Shown here: in pieces, positions 1 through 6,920 of the stretch
Layout of the letters: the number at the start of each line of letters is the position of its first letter
Position numbering within the stretch: the first letter of the stretch is position 1
From: Candidatus Hydromicrobium americanum
GTDB taxonomy: Bacteria; Actinomycetota; Humimicrobiia; Humimicrobiales; Humimicrobiaceae
DNA: 10,227 bases
Assembly: GCA_002779205.1 (NCBI GenBank)
Contig: PEXF01000096.1
Span: forward strand, 1-10,227
Reading direction: 5' to 3'
The notes under the pieces: model-generated
The model's input: the letters and a program-made list of their open reading frames with translations, nothing else
The model's database searches: none
What the model was told of the DNA's origin: nothing
Translations under genes and position numbers: made by a program

Positions 1-330
1 AAAGAAGTAAAGGCGAGGGCATTGATTCTGGATTCCACTTTTACTTCAATCAAGGATATCGCAGCTGAGCTGCACCCTTATCTGCCGGTAAGAAAATTCT
101 TCAAATTTGACTATTCTACTATTGATTATTTAAAAGGTGCAAGCATTCCGGTATTGATTATCCACAGCAGCGAAGATGATTATATTCCATTTCCCCATGC
201 AATAAAGCTATATAATGCCGCAAATGAGCCCAGGCAATTCCTTAAGATAAGGGGCAAACATAATGACAATTACATAAAGTCAGAAGAAATCTATATAGAG
301 GGCATAAGATCTTTTATCTCCAGATATTAA
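1..330 (+). CDS. Alpha/beta hydrolase, C-terminal part (gene starts before the window)
   Basis: The frame is open from base 1 (KEVKARALILDS...), so the ATG-less start lies upstream and 109 residues are visible. The segment ARALILDSTFTSI is typical of the strand and helix after the nucleophile in the ABHD13/Bem46-like branch of serine alpha/beta hydrolases. VLIIHSSEDDYIPF is the strand carrying the catalytic acid, and GKHND contains the likely catalytic histidine. The nucleophile elbow (GxSxG) would be upstream and cannot be seen. Family members are small cytoplasmic or membrane-anchored esterases or acyl hydrolases of mostly unknown substrate, so no substrate is assigned. The gene converges on the acetyltransferase gene with only 5 bp between stop codons; no hairpin terminator fits in the gap. 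Confidence 0.8.
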   Translation, partial: KEVKARALILDSTFTSIKDIAAELHPYLPVRKFFKFDYSTIDYLKGASIPVLIIHSSEDDYIPFPHAIKLYNAANEPRQFLKIRGKHNDNYIKSEEIYIEGIRSFISRY

Positions 331-335
331 AAGGA

Positions 336-968
336 TTACAGAATTTCTTTTTTCATATATATCCAGTCCCGGTATCCAGTATACCTTTCTGCTATCCAGG
401 AAGACCTTACCACCAGTTGATTAAACCCAAATTTTTTATACAGGCTATAGGCATTTTTATTCTTGCCGGTTACCCAGAGTTTTAAGACACTTTTTCTATA
501 TCTTTTTGCAAAATCTTCTACAAAGGTTAGCATTTTTTTGGCTATGCCTTTTCTTCTGCTATTTATATCAACTGCAACATTGTCAATATAGATAGTCTTG
601 CTGTCTATATTGGGAGCTTCCAGGAAGGTTAAGATAAATGCCTTGACTGCTCTAAAGAAACCCAGGTATTTAACAAAGGTCCGAAAATTTCTGGTATAGC
701 TTTTAATGTTTTCTCTGGTTACTATCTCAATGATTCCAACTATTTTCCCATCTATTATGGCATTGTAATATCTTCCGGTATCAATGTTTGTAGTAATTTC
801 TGATTTAATGACACTGTATGCAGCATCTTTGTTACTTCCAAATATAAATTTTATTTTTTCGAAAAATGCATCAAATTCTATTTTAAGATAACTATCAAGG
901 TCTTCTAATTTTAAATTACTTATCTGGATATTATGGGAATTGCTGTTTTGATTTTTAAAGTTATTCAT
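336..968 (-). CDS. GNAT-family N-acetyltransferase
   Basis: Predicted cytoplasmic acetyl-CoA-dependent N-acetyltransferase of 210 residues. The acetyl-CoA pyrophosphate-binding motif A is visible as VAVDINSRRKGIAKKML (R-x-x-G-x-A core, residues about 138-143), and the motif B region as NAYSLYKKFGF (about 172-182). YIDNVAVD is the usual strand before motif A. The ~120-residue N-terminal half is longer than in minimal RimI-like proteins and is less recognisable. I chose the ATG at 968, which overlaps the stop of the upstream DUF2007 gene (ATGAATAA), a typical translational coupling. An in-frame TTG at 989 would add seven residues (MIKKIYQ) and has a short AGG close upstream. Neither start has a good Shine-Dalgarno. 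The substrate (protein N-terminus, small amine or antibiotic) cannot be deduced. Confidence 0.85.
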   Translation of the reverse strand: MNNFKNQNSNSHNIQISNLKLEDLDSYLKIEFDAFFEKIKFIFGSNKDAAYSVIKSEITTNIDTGRYYNAIIDGKIVGIIEIVTRENIKSYTRNFRTFVKYLGFFRAVKAFILTFLEAPNIDSKTIYIDNVAVDINSRRKGIAKKMLTFVEDFAKRYRKSVLKLWVTGKNKNAYSLYKKFGFNQLVVRSSWIAERYTGYRDWIYMKKEIL

Positions 969-1185
969 TTGATAAATTTTTTTTATCAAGCAGCCTGCGT
1001 GCTTTTTGAAGATCCTTCCGATTGGTCAAAAGTTTTACTCCTCTTATACTCTGTAAAGAGGCGATGCTCTGACCGGCATCATCCGAAAATATTTCGGTTT
1101 TAATGCCAAAACTTTCCAGGTAACTTTTAGCTATTTCCGCTTCTATCCGGGAATTAAAAACTTTAACTACTGATAATCTATCCAT
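961..1185 (-). CDS. DUF2007 domain small protein (putative signal-transducing protein)
   Basis: A complete 74-residue protein matching the DUF2007 pattern. It starts with VKVFNSRIEAEIAKSYLESFGI, where a helix follows the first strand (shown here only in outline: N-S-R-I-E-A-E-I). It continues with an acidic turn (SDDAG), the RGVKLLTNRKDL strand-turn and a C-terminal helix, KARRLLDK. The domain is a small ferredoxin-like alpha/beta fold. It was named putative prokaryotic signal transducing protein, but no biochemical role is established. Here it is the whole protein. It is the first gene of a two-gene minus-strand unit and its stop overlaps the downstream GNAT start by 8 bp, so the two are probably translated together. 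The ATG at 1185 lacks a clear Shine-Dalgarno. Confidence 0.82.
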   Translation of the reverse strand: MDRLSVVKVFNSRIEAEIAKSYLESFGIKTEIFSDDAGQSIASLQSIRGVKLLTNRKDLQKARRLLDKKNLSNE

Positions 1186-1412
1186 TTTATACTTTTAATT
1201 TACATTAATAATTTTAATCGTTAAACTAATTTTAAGGCAGTTTAAGAGAGCCAGGGTTATAACACTTTCACTATATTTTATCACATCGGAAGTAACTTTT
1301 GTTTGAAGAATTAATATCTATGATATACACTAGTTTAAGACTCAATAATAAAAAACTTTTATTATTGCCGGAGATTTATTTAAGCAAGAAGATATAAAAT
1401 GCAAAGAGTTTT
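1186..1412. other. Divergent intergenic spacer
   Basis: About 227 bp between the minus-strand DUF2007 gene and the plus-strand HD gene. It must carry promoters for both directions but shows no convincing pair of consensus boxes. The best plus-strand guess is TTGAAG (1303-1308) with TATACA (1324-1329) at a short 15-bp spacing. It contains a perfect A/T-rich inverted repeat at 1343-1367, annotated separately. No open frame of note. Confidence 0.5.
1343..1367. repeat. Perfect 11-bp inverted repeat with 3-base loop
   Basis: CAATAATAAAA (1343-1353) is mirrored by TTTTATTATTG (1357-1367) around the loop AAC, closed by a C-G pair. It lies about 45 bp upstream of the HD-protein start. Neither strand has a T-run after the stem, so it is not a standard intrinsic terminator. 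It could be an operator for a dimeric regulator or a leader hairpin; the very high A/T content makes chance occurrence possible. Confidence 0.6.
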
Positions 1413-2534
1413 ATGATAAAAAAATCACTTCTTTTAAAAATTTTTGAAGCTGCCAGTATGCAGAGATGGAATGACCAGATCCGCACTATTGAACTCACGG
1501 AACTGGATAAGCAGGCTCATAAGATGGTGGTTGCCTATATTCTGGGAAGATGTGAAGAGGATATAAACGGCGGAGAAATTAACTGGATTGAAATAATAGA
1601 AGATGGACTCTTCGAGTTTTTAAAGAGAATCATTTTGACCGACTTAAAACCTCCTTTGATTTACAGGATAAAAGAAGATAAAAAACAGTATGAAAAGTTA
1701 AACTACTGGGTTTTTGAGAGGATTAGCCCTTTCGCAGAGCAGGTAGGAGAAGACTTTAATTTGCGTTTTAAGAAATATTTGCTGGAAGAGGAAGAGACTC
1801 TTGAAAGAAAGATTGTAAACGGGGCACATTTCTATGTAACGAAGTGGGAGTTTGATATTATTAAATCGGCAAATCCCAGGGTTTATTTAACCGAGGAGAT
1901 TGATGAAAGCATTTCCCAGGAACAGGAGAAATATAATGATTTAAAATGTATGAAGATTTTTGCAGAAGAAAGAAATTTACTGGATTTTGCAGATATATGC
2001 GGCCAGCTCCGTTTCCAGCAGCGGTGGAGTCATCTTTACCGAATTCCTAAAACTTCTGTATTGGGTCATATGTTGATTGTAGCAGTATTTTCATTTTTGT
2101 TCTCTTATGAAGCAAAATTAGACCGAATAAACTGTATAAATAATTACTTTACCGGACTTTTTCATGACCTGCCGGAAGTATTGACCAGAGATATAATCAA
2201 CCCCATAAAAAAATCGGTTAAAGGACTTGATGAGCTTATAAAGGATTATGAAATTGAAGAGATGGAGAAAAAAATATATAAGCTGATTCCCGAGGGGTGG
2301 CAGAAAGATATAAGAATGTTTACAGAAGATGAGTTTTCTAATATCAGCCAGAGAAACGGGGAATTGGTTAAGGGGGCGGATGATCTGGCAGCATTTATAG
2401 AGGCATATCTTGCTTTAAAAAATGGCATAAGAAATGAAAGCCTGGTTTATGCTAAGAAAAAGTTAACAAGTGAATATAAATCCAGGATTATTGAGGGAAT
2501 AGATTTTGGAGAGATTTATACCGACTTTGAATAA
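1413..2534 (+). CDS. Tandem HD-domain protein (HD_3/YfbR-like phosphohydrolase)
   Basis: A 373-residue cytoplasmic protein with two related halves. The C-terminal half is a full HD domain: QQRWSH (about 202-207), LGHM with H219, the GLFHDLPEVLTRDI block with H251-D252, and the final acid in VKGADDL (D323/D324). This arrangement resembles YfbR-type 5'-deoxynucleotidases. The N-terminal half repeats it in weaker form: RWND (18-21), AHKM with H36, and GLFEFLKRIILTDL (65-78), where HD is replaced by EF. The first copy is therefore probably structural. Likely activity, by family, is metal-dependent hydrolysis of a nucleotide phosphate; the substrate is unknown. The start ATG at 1413 has only a weak AAAGAG upstream. 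It is followed 12 bp later by the DUF2779 nuclease gene and is almost certainly co-transcribed with it. Confidence 0.82.
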   Translation: MIKKSLLLKIFEAASMQRWNDQIRTIELTELDKQAHKMVVAYILGRCEEDINGGEINWIEIIEDGLFEFLKRIILTDLKPPLIYRIKEDKKQYEKLNYWVFERISPFAEQVGEDFNLRFKKYLLEEEETLERKIVNGAHFYVTKWEFDIIKSANPRVYLTEEIDESISQEQEKYNDLKCMKIFAEERNLLDFADICGQLRFQQRWSHLYRIPKTSVLGHMLIVAVFSFLFSYEAKLDRINCINNYFTGLFHDLPEVLTRDIINPIKKSVKGLDELIKDYEIEEMEKKIYKLIPEGWQKDIRMFTEDEFSNISQRNGELVKGADDLAAFIEAYLALKNGIRNESLVYAKKKLTSEYKSRIIEGIDFGEIYTDFE

Positions 2535-2546
2535 TAGATTAATCTT

Positions 2547-4040
2547 ATGGATAAAAAAATAATCATATCAAAATCAAAATATCTGGCGGGATTGCAGTGC
2601 CTAAAATATTTTTGGTACCAGATTAACGCTAAAGAAAAAATTCCACAGCCGGATTTCGTGAATCAGTTTATTTTCAACCAGGGATTACTGGTAGGTGAAT
2701 ATGCAAAGAAGCTTTACCCTGGGGGAATTGACCTGGGAAAGATAGGTGATTTAAAGGAACAGCTGGTAAAAACTTTTGAACTTTTATCAGAGAGAAAGAC
2801 TCTGTTTGAAGCAAGCTGCAGCTTTGGAAATGTTTACTGCAGGTCGGATATACTGGTGCCGGCAAATGCAGACAAATGGGATATAGTTGAAGTTAAAAGC
2901 TCAACCCAGCTTAAAGAAGAATATATCCATGACGTTGCCTTCCAGAAATACTGTTTTGAAAAAGCAGGGGTTAATATTAGAAAGTGTCAAATTGCCTGTA
3001 TTAATAATCAATATATAAGAAAGGGGGATATTAACCCTGAAGAATTATTCAAGAGGATTGATATTACGGTAGAAGTGGAGGAGATCCTGAGGGGAATAGA
3101 GGGCAGAATTGAAGAATTGCTCGAAATTGCAGCCGGAAAAAACCCTCCAGAAATTTTTATCGGAAAGCACTGCAATGAACCCTACATTTGTCCGCTTAAA
3201 GATAAGTGCTGGGAATTCTTACCGGATAATCATATTTTTAATTTATATGGAAATAAAGACAAAGCAGCCCGGCTTTACAATGAAGGGATTCTTTCTATCA
3301 AGGATATTCCCGACCGGTATGATTTAAATTTAAAACAACAAATTCAGCTTGAGTGTGCAAAAACAAGCAGACCTAAAATAGATAAAGATGAAATATTAAA
3401 ATTTATAAATAGCCTTGAATACCCCCTGTATTTTTTTGATTTTGAGACATTTTCAACTGCTATTCCATTATACACCGGAGTTAAGCCTTATCAGAGAATA
3501 CCTTTCCAGTATTCAATACATATACTGGATTCTATTGATGGGCAGCCGGAACATTATGATTTTCTGGCTGAAGGAGCTGAAGATTCAAGAGAAGAACTTC
3601 TGTTAAACTTAAGAAAGAAGATAGGTGAAACAGGAAGCATAATTGTTTATTATGAATCATTTGAAAAGGGGGTCCTAAAAGAACTGGCTGAAGCTTTTCC
3701 TGACTACAGTCAGTGGACCACCTCGATTCTTACCAGGATAGTTGACCTCTATAAGCCTTTTGGTAATTTTCATTATTATCATTCTTCCCAGAAAGGGAGT
3801 GCCTCGATAAAAAATGTTCTTCCGGCAATTACTGATTTAAGTTATGAGGGAATGGAGATAGCCGAAGGTATGTCAGCGAGTATATATTTTCTTTATATCT
3901 GCGGGAATTATGATACTGGTGAAAGCTGCCCTACAAAGGAAGAAGTTGAAAAAGTAAGGAAATCACTTATAAAATACTGCAGAATGGATACCGGAGGGAT
4001 GATACATATACTAAGGGCACTGGTGAAAGAAGCCATGTAA
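2547..4040 (+). CDS. DUF2779 protein: Cas4/RecB-like Fe-S nuclease fused to DEDDy exonuclease domain
   Basis: A 497-residue two-domain nuclease. In the N-terminal half a lone cysteine (C18 in SKYLAGLQC) and a later trio (C209, C215, C221 in HCNEPYICPLKDKC) form the split four-cysteine pattern that holds a 4Fe-4S cluster in Cas4 and AddB proteins. Between them lie D101 (CRSDIL) and E115-x-K117 (WDIVEVKSS), the PD-(D/E)XK catalytic core, then a glutamine-containing helix (AFQKYCF). The C-terminal half has an RNase H-like 3'-5' exonuclease fold: FFDFETF with D298 and E300, YYESFEKGVL at the second motif (E373 where Asp is usual), IVDL with D400, and YCRMD (Y477-D481), the YxxxD signature of DEDDy enzymes. 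DUF2779 proteins are uncharacterised; DNA end processing is likely. Second gene of the HD-protein pair. No CRISPR array is nearby. Confidence 0.85.
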   Translation: MDKKIIISKSKYLAGLQCLKYFWYQINAKEKIPQPDFVNQFIFNQGLLVGEYAKKLYPGGIDLGKIGDLKEQLVKTFELLSERKTLFEASCSFGNVYCRSDILVPANADKWDIVEVKSSTQLKEEYIHDVAFQKYCFEKAGVNIRKCQIACINNQYIRKGDINPEELFKRIDITVEVEEILRGIEGRIEELLEIAAGKNPPEIFIGKHCNEPYICPLKDKCWEFLPDNHIFNLYGNKDKAARLYNEGILSIKDIPDRYDLNLKQQIQLECAKTSRPKIDKDEILKFINSLEYPLYFFDFETFSTAIPLYTGVKPYQRIPFQYSIHILDSIDGQPEHYDFLAEGAEDSREELLLNLRKKIGETGSIIVYYESFEKGVLKELAEAFPDYSQWTTSILTRIVDLYKPFGNFHYYHSSQKGSASIKNVLPAITDLSYEGMEIAEGMSASIYFLYICGNYDTGESCPTKEEVEKVRKSLIKYCRMDTGGMIHILRALVKEAM

Positions 4041-4161
4041 TCTTATTTACCTCCGCATACACTCTCATATAATATTCTTCAATATCTCACAAAATTACAA
4101 TAATAATACTAGCATATTTTAATAATGTATTTTTCTAATATAAATCTAAACGTGAAATAGT

Positions 4162-4167
4162 TATAAT
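4162..4167 (+). promoter_or_regulatory. Possible -10 box giving a leaderless or near-leaderless mRNA
   Basis: A perfect TATAAT ends 7 bases before the ATG at 4175, the spacing expected if transcription begins at or next to the start codon. No -35 match is seen at 16-18 bp upstream and there is no Shine-Dalgarno before the ATG. In DNA this rich in A/T the match may be chance. Confidence 0.3.
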
Positions 4168-4174
4168 AAAAAGC

Positions 4175-6562
4175 ATGAAAAGTAAGATAGATATCTCTCT
4201 TCTGCTTATCTCTTTTTCGCTTTTTCTCTACCAGGTATGTCTACTCCGGATTTTTTCAATAGCGGATTATTACCACTTTGCCTTTATGATCGTAAGCATA
4301 TCTCTTCTGGGATTTGGTATAAGCGGAAGTTTTCTGTATTTCTTTATTGGTAAAATAAAGAATCCTGATCTGATACTCCTCATCTTTTCTTTTGGATTTT
4401 CGGTATCCATAATAATAAGTTTTTTAGCAAGCAACTTTATTCCCTTTGATTCTTTTAAGATTGCCTGGGAGATGAAACAGATTTTTTATCTGGCTGTATA
4501 TTATATTTTTTTAGTACTCCCTTTTTTCTTTGGGGGCTCTTTTATAGGATATGCATTTTACAGGCAGGAAAAGCCTGGACTTACCTATTTTTATAACCTG
4601 ATTGGTTCCGCAGCAGGAGCAATTACAGCCATTTTTATAATGCAGCTTATGGGAAAAGATGGGGCAATTTATATTTCAACAACTGTAGGTCTTATTACAA
4701 CGGTTTTACTGATAAATAAGAAATATCTAAAAACCTTTACATCTTTAATATTTATCTTTGTAGTTTTAATCACATCTGTCATTGTTTTTCAGCCCCGGAT
4801 TATGGAAATAAGAATGTCACCATATAAAAGCCTGCCCACATACTTGAGGTTTCCTGACTCTAAAGTAATTTACAGCAAAGAGAGTTCTTATGCCCGGCTG
4901 GATATAATAGAAAGTCTCAGTATAAAATCCGCGCCGGGGATCAGTTTACAGTATCAAAAAGTCCCTCCGCAGCAGATTGGCATTACCATTGATGGGGACA
5001 ATCTCTCTGCAGTAACCAGAATTGAAAGGGATGTAGCCGAGCTGAAGTTTATGGAATTTTTACCCATCTCTATTTTTTTTACTGTAAAACCCGAACCAGA
5101 GAAGGTTCTGGTGGTAGAACCAGGAGGGGGAATGGATGTTGCCGGGGCTTTATATTTTAATGGAAAAAATATATATGTGTCGCAGAATAGCAGCTTGATA
5201 GTAGATATGCTTAAGAACAATTTTTCTGAGTACAGTGGGAATATATATAATAATAAAAGAGTTAAAGTTTGTGAGGTTTCAAGTAGAAACTTTTCAAAAA
5301 TAACTGACCAGAAGTTTGATTTAATCATAATAAGTTTATCGGACAGTTTTCATCCAATCTCTGCAGGAGCTTATAGCTTAAATGAAAACTACCTCTATAC
5401 TGTTGAATCTATTTCAGATTTAGTGGGCATATTAAAAGAAGATGGAGTTCTGGCTGTAACCAGATGGGTTCAATTTCCACCCAGCGAGAATTTAAAGGTA
5501 CTCTCTACTTTATGTGAGAGCCTGGATAATCTAAAAATTGGGGAAATTCCCCAAAAAGTATTTGCCTATAGAAGCTGGTCTACTCTTACTACCTTGTTAA
5601 AAAAAGATGGCTTTGATGAAAACGAAATTAACCGTCTAAAAGAGGAAGTAAAAAAGCTTAATTTTGATATTGTATATTACAATGGCGTAGGGCAGGATGA
5701 GGTAAATATCTACAACATATTAGAAGAGCCATATTTTTATAATTACTATAAAGAGATAATAGAAGAAGACAGCGGTTCAAGGGAAACATTTTATAAAAAC
5801 TATTACTTCAACATTTATCCTTCCAGGGATGATAAGCCCTACTTTTTTAATTTTTTTAGATTTGGACAGGTCCCGGATATCATAAAGTATTTTGGCAAGT
5901 CCACCCAGCCTTTTGGGGGAGGAGGGTATCTTATACTGGTTGCAGCTCTTCTGGTTTCTATTATTCTATCGGTATTTTTTATACTGCTGCCCCTGTGGAT
6001 AAAAAAAATAAATATCAGCATAAGAAGGGATTTTAAATATATAGTTTATTTTTTCTGTCTGGGTTTTGGCTTTTTCTTTATCGAGCTGCCCTTCATTCAA
6101 AAATTTATTCTGGTACTGGGTAAGCCAGCTTATGCTCTTTCGGTCGTTCTTTTCAGCATTATGCTTACTGCAGGAGTGGGTAGTTTTATCAGCAGTAGGT
6201 TTAAGGTTGATTTGAAATGGGTGGTGGCAGTAATAGTAATCTATGTGGTTCTTTTTATATTTACCTTCAGGTTTGTGGGAGACTTTATAATCTCGAAAGT
6301 ACTGTGGCAGAGATTTTTATATTCAATCCTTCTTATAATCCCGCTTGGATTTGTAATGGGAATACCTTTTCCTTTAGCCATAGCTAAGGCTAAGGAGAAG
6401 AGGGAAGAGATTATCCCATGGCTGTGGGCTATAAATGGTTGTACTTCAGTGGTAGGATCCATAGCGGCCGTAATAATTTCCATTCATTTTGGGTTTTTTG
6501 CAGTAATAGGTATGGCGGCAGTGGTCTATATAGTGGCTCTGGTGACATACAGGTATTTTTGA
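4175..6562 (+). CDS. Polytopic membrane protein with spermidine-synthase-like domain
   Basis: 795 residues in three parts. Residues 1-205 hold about six or seven hydrophobic helices. Residues about 230-565 form a cytoplasmic class I methyltransferase fold of the spermidine/spermine synthase type, with glycine loop VLVVEPGGGMDV (311-322), FDLIIISLSDS with D390, the AGAYSLNENYLYTVE block (397-411), GVLAVTRW (424-431) and the closing SRDDKPYFFNFF (550-561). Residues about 585-795 add roughly six more helices, with the family signatures FIELPFIQKFIL, GIPFPLA and PWLWAINGCTSVVGS. In ordinary spermidine synthases and methyltransferases an acidic residue follows the second strand; here that position reads YVSQNSS with Q337, so nucleotide binding may differ. 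Such fusions are common in anaerobes but their substrate is not established, and polyamine synthesis should not be assumed. No Shine-Dalgarno; apparently transcribed alone. Confidence 0.82.
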   Translation: MKSKIDISLLLISFSLFLYQVCLLRIFSIADYYHFAFMIVSISLLGFGISGSFLYFFIGKIKNPDLILLIFSFGFSVSIIISFLASNFIPFDSFKIAWEMKQIFYLAVYYIFLVLPFFFGGSFIGYAFYRQEKPGLTYFYNLIGSAAGAITAIFIMQLMGKDGAIYISTTVGLITTVLLINKKYLKTFTSLIFIFVVLITSVIVFQPRIMEIRMSPYKSLPTYLRFPDSKVIYSKESSYARLDIIESLSIKSAPGISLQYQKVPPQQIGITIDGDNLSAVTRIERDVAELKFMEFLPISIFFTVKPEPEKVLVVEPGGGMDVAGALYFNGKNIYVSQNSSLIVDMLKNNFSEYSGNIYNNKRVKVCEVSSRNFSKITDQKFDLIIISLSDSFHPISAGAYSLNENYLYTVESISDLVGILKEDGVLAVTRWVQFPPSENLKVLSTLCESLDNLKIGEIPQKVFAYRSWSTLTTLLKKDGFDENEINRLKEEVKKLNFDIVYYNGVGQDEVNIYNILEEPYFYNYYKEIIEEDSGSRETFYKNYYFNIYPSRDDKPYFFNFFRFGQVPDIIKYFGKSTQPFGGGGYLILVAALLVSIILSVFFILLPLWIKKINISIRRDFKYIVYFFCLGFGFFFIELPFIQKFILVLGKPAYALSVVLFSIMLTAGVGSFISSRFKVDLKWVVAVIVIYVVLFIFTFRFVGDFIISKVLWQRFLYSILLIIPLGFVMGIPFPLAIAKAKEKREEIIPWLWAINGCTSVVGSIAAVIISIHFGFFAVIGMAAVVYIVALVTYRYF

Positions 6563-6599
6563 TTAAAATGTGGGGAGGTTGATAATTTTAGTTAGTGCG

Positions 6600-6680
6600 T
6601 CAGTGTATTTTAAGTGAGTGGGATAAATGTGGAGTTCGATGGTAGTTGGTACAGAACTCGGCTTACAGGCTAAATCTGCA
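6600..6680 (+). ncRNA. rnpB: RNase P RNA 3'-end fragment (truncated rnpB)
   Basis: ACAGAACTCGGCTTA at 6651-6665 matches the highly conserved 3' region (CR V) of bacterial RNase P RNA, whose usual form is ACAGAAYYCGGCTTA. It is preceded at 6622-6629 by GATAAATG, which corresponds to the conserved GATRAATG upstream of CR V, and followed by CAGGCTAAATCTGC, in the position of the 3' strand of helix P1. The 5' partner, the CR I consensus (GAGGAAAGTCCGG-like), and a P1 5' strand (such as GCAGATTTAGCC) are not found upstream, because the membrane-protein gene occupies the sequence to 6562. A full RNase P RNA is about 330-400 nt; here at most ~120 nt could fit. The left boundary is approximate. As it stands it cannot fold the P4 helix and would be inactive. 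Confidence 0.68.
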
Positions 6681-6730
6681 AAGATTAAATAATATTATGC
6701 ATTATTATGTTTTCCCGGAGATAGATATCA

Positions 6731-6759
6731 TTGACATGATTAAAGAGTTAATTTATATT
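6731..6759 (+). promoter_or_regulatory. Near-consensus sigma-70-type promoter
   Basis: TTGACA at 6731-6736 is a perfect -35 box. It is separated by exactly 17 bp from TATATT (6754-6759), a 5/6 match to the -10 box. Transcription would start near 6766 and run about 69 bases to the nitroreductase remnant, then onward antisense to the 3' end of the methyltransferase gene. This is the best promoter in the window, yet it now faces no intact gene. Confidence 0.65.
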
Positions 6760-6834
6760 TTGGATTAAGTATTTGGTGGTTAAAATATTTTAGAAAAATT
6801 TTCAATTTAAAATTATTACCTGATAATATTAAGT

Positions 6835-6897
6835 ATGAAAATCTATAATGCGATAATATCAAGAAGAACAATCCGAAAATTCCAGCAAAAACCCATA
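6835..6897 (+). pseudogene. Nitroreductase N-terminal remnant
   Basis: The first 21 codons (MKIYNAIISRRTIRKF then QQKPI) read as the start of a nitroreductase-family FMN flavoprotein. In this family the opening helix carries a conserved R-R-S/T-I-R-x-F motif, here ISRRTIRKF, which contacts FMN phosphate. The expected continuation, a helix with an E-A-x-x-A-P-S type motif and another ~150 residues, is absent. The frame instead runs through the reverse complement of the methyltransferase 3' end, which begins at 6921, and stops at 7017 without family resemblance. I therefore end the homology near 6897. A strong promoter lies upstream, as expected for a gene that was once expressed. There is no clear Shine-Dalgarno. 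Twenty-one residues is short evidence, but the motif is distinctive. Confidence 0.6.
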
Positions 6898-6920
6898 TTG
6901 GCTGCTTTTAAGAGCAGACT

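Larger units (their letters stand above)
6563..6920. other. Intergenic region with gene remnants, no intact gene
   Basis: The 358 bp between the membrane protein and the methyltransferase gene has no complete coding sequence. From left to right it holds an RNase P RNA 3'-end-like segment (to about 6680), an A/T-rich stretch around 6687-6711 with only weak pairing, a strong sigma-70-type promoter (6731-6759), and the first codons of a nitroreductase (6835-6897). Confidence 0.7.

Noticed and set aside
2547..4040. CRISPR adaptation locus suggested by the Cas4-like domain
   Set aside because: No repeat-spacer array, cas1 or cas2 in the window, and the DEDDy fusion marks DUF2779 rather than Cas4.
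4068..4073. TATAAT in the spacer before the membrane protein gene as its promoter
   Set aside because: No -35 match at suitable spacing; such hexamers are expected by chance in this A/T-rich spacer.
4954..5328. 124-codon minus-strand open frame inside the membrane protein gene
   Set aside because: It is antisense to the conserved spermidine-synthase-like domain and shows no domain or start signal of its own.
6687..6711. Terminator for the RNase P RNA fragment
   Set aside because: The A/T-only arms pair poorly with mismatches around ATGCAT and there are only four T after them.
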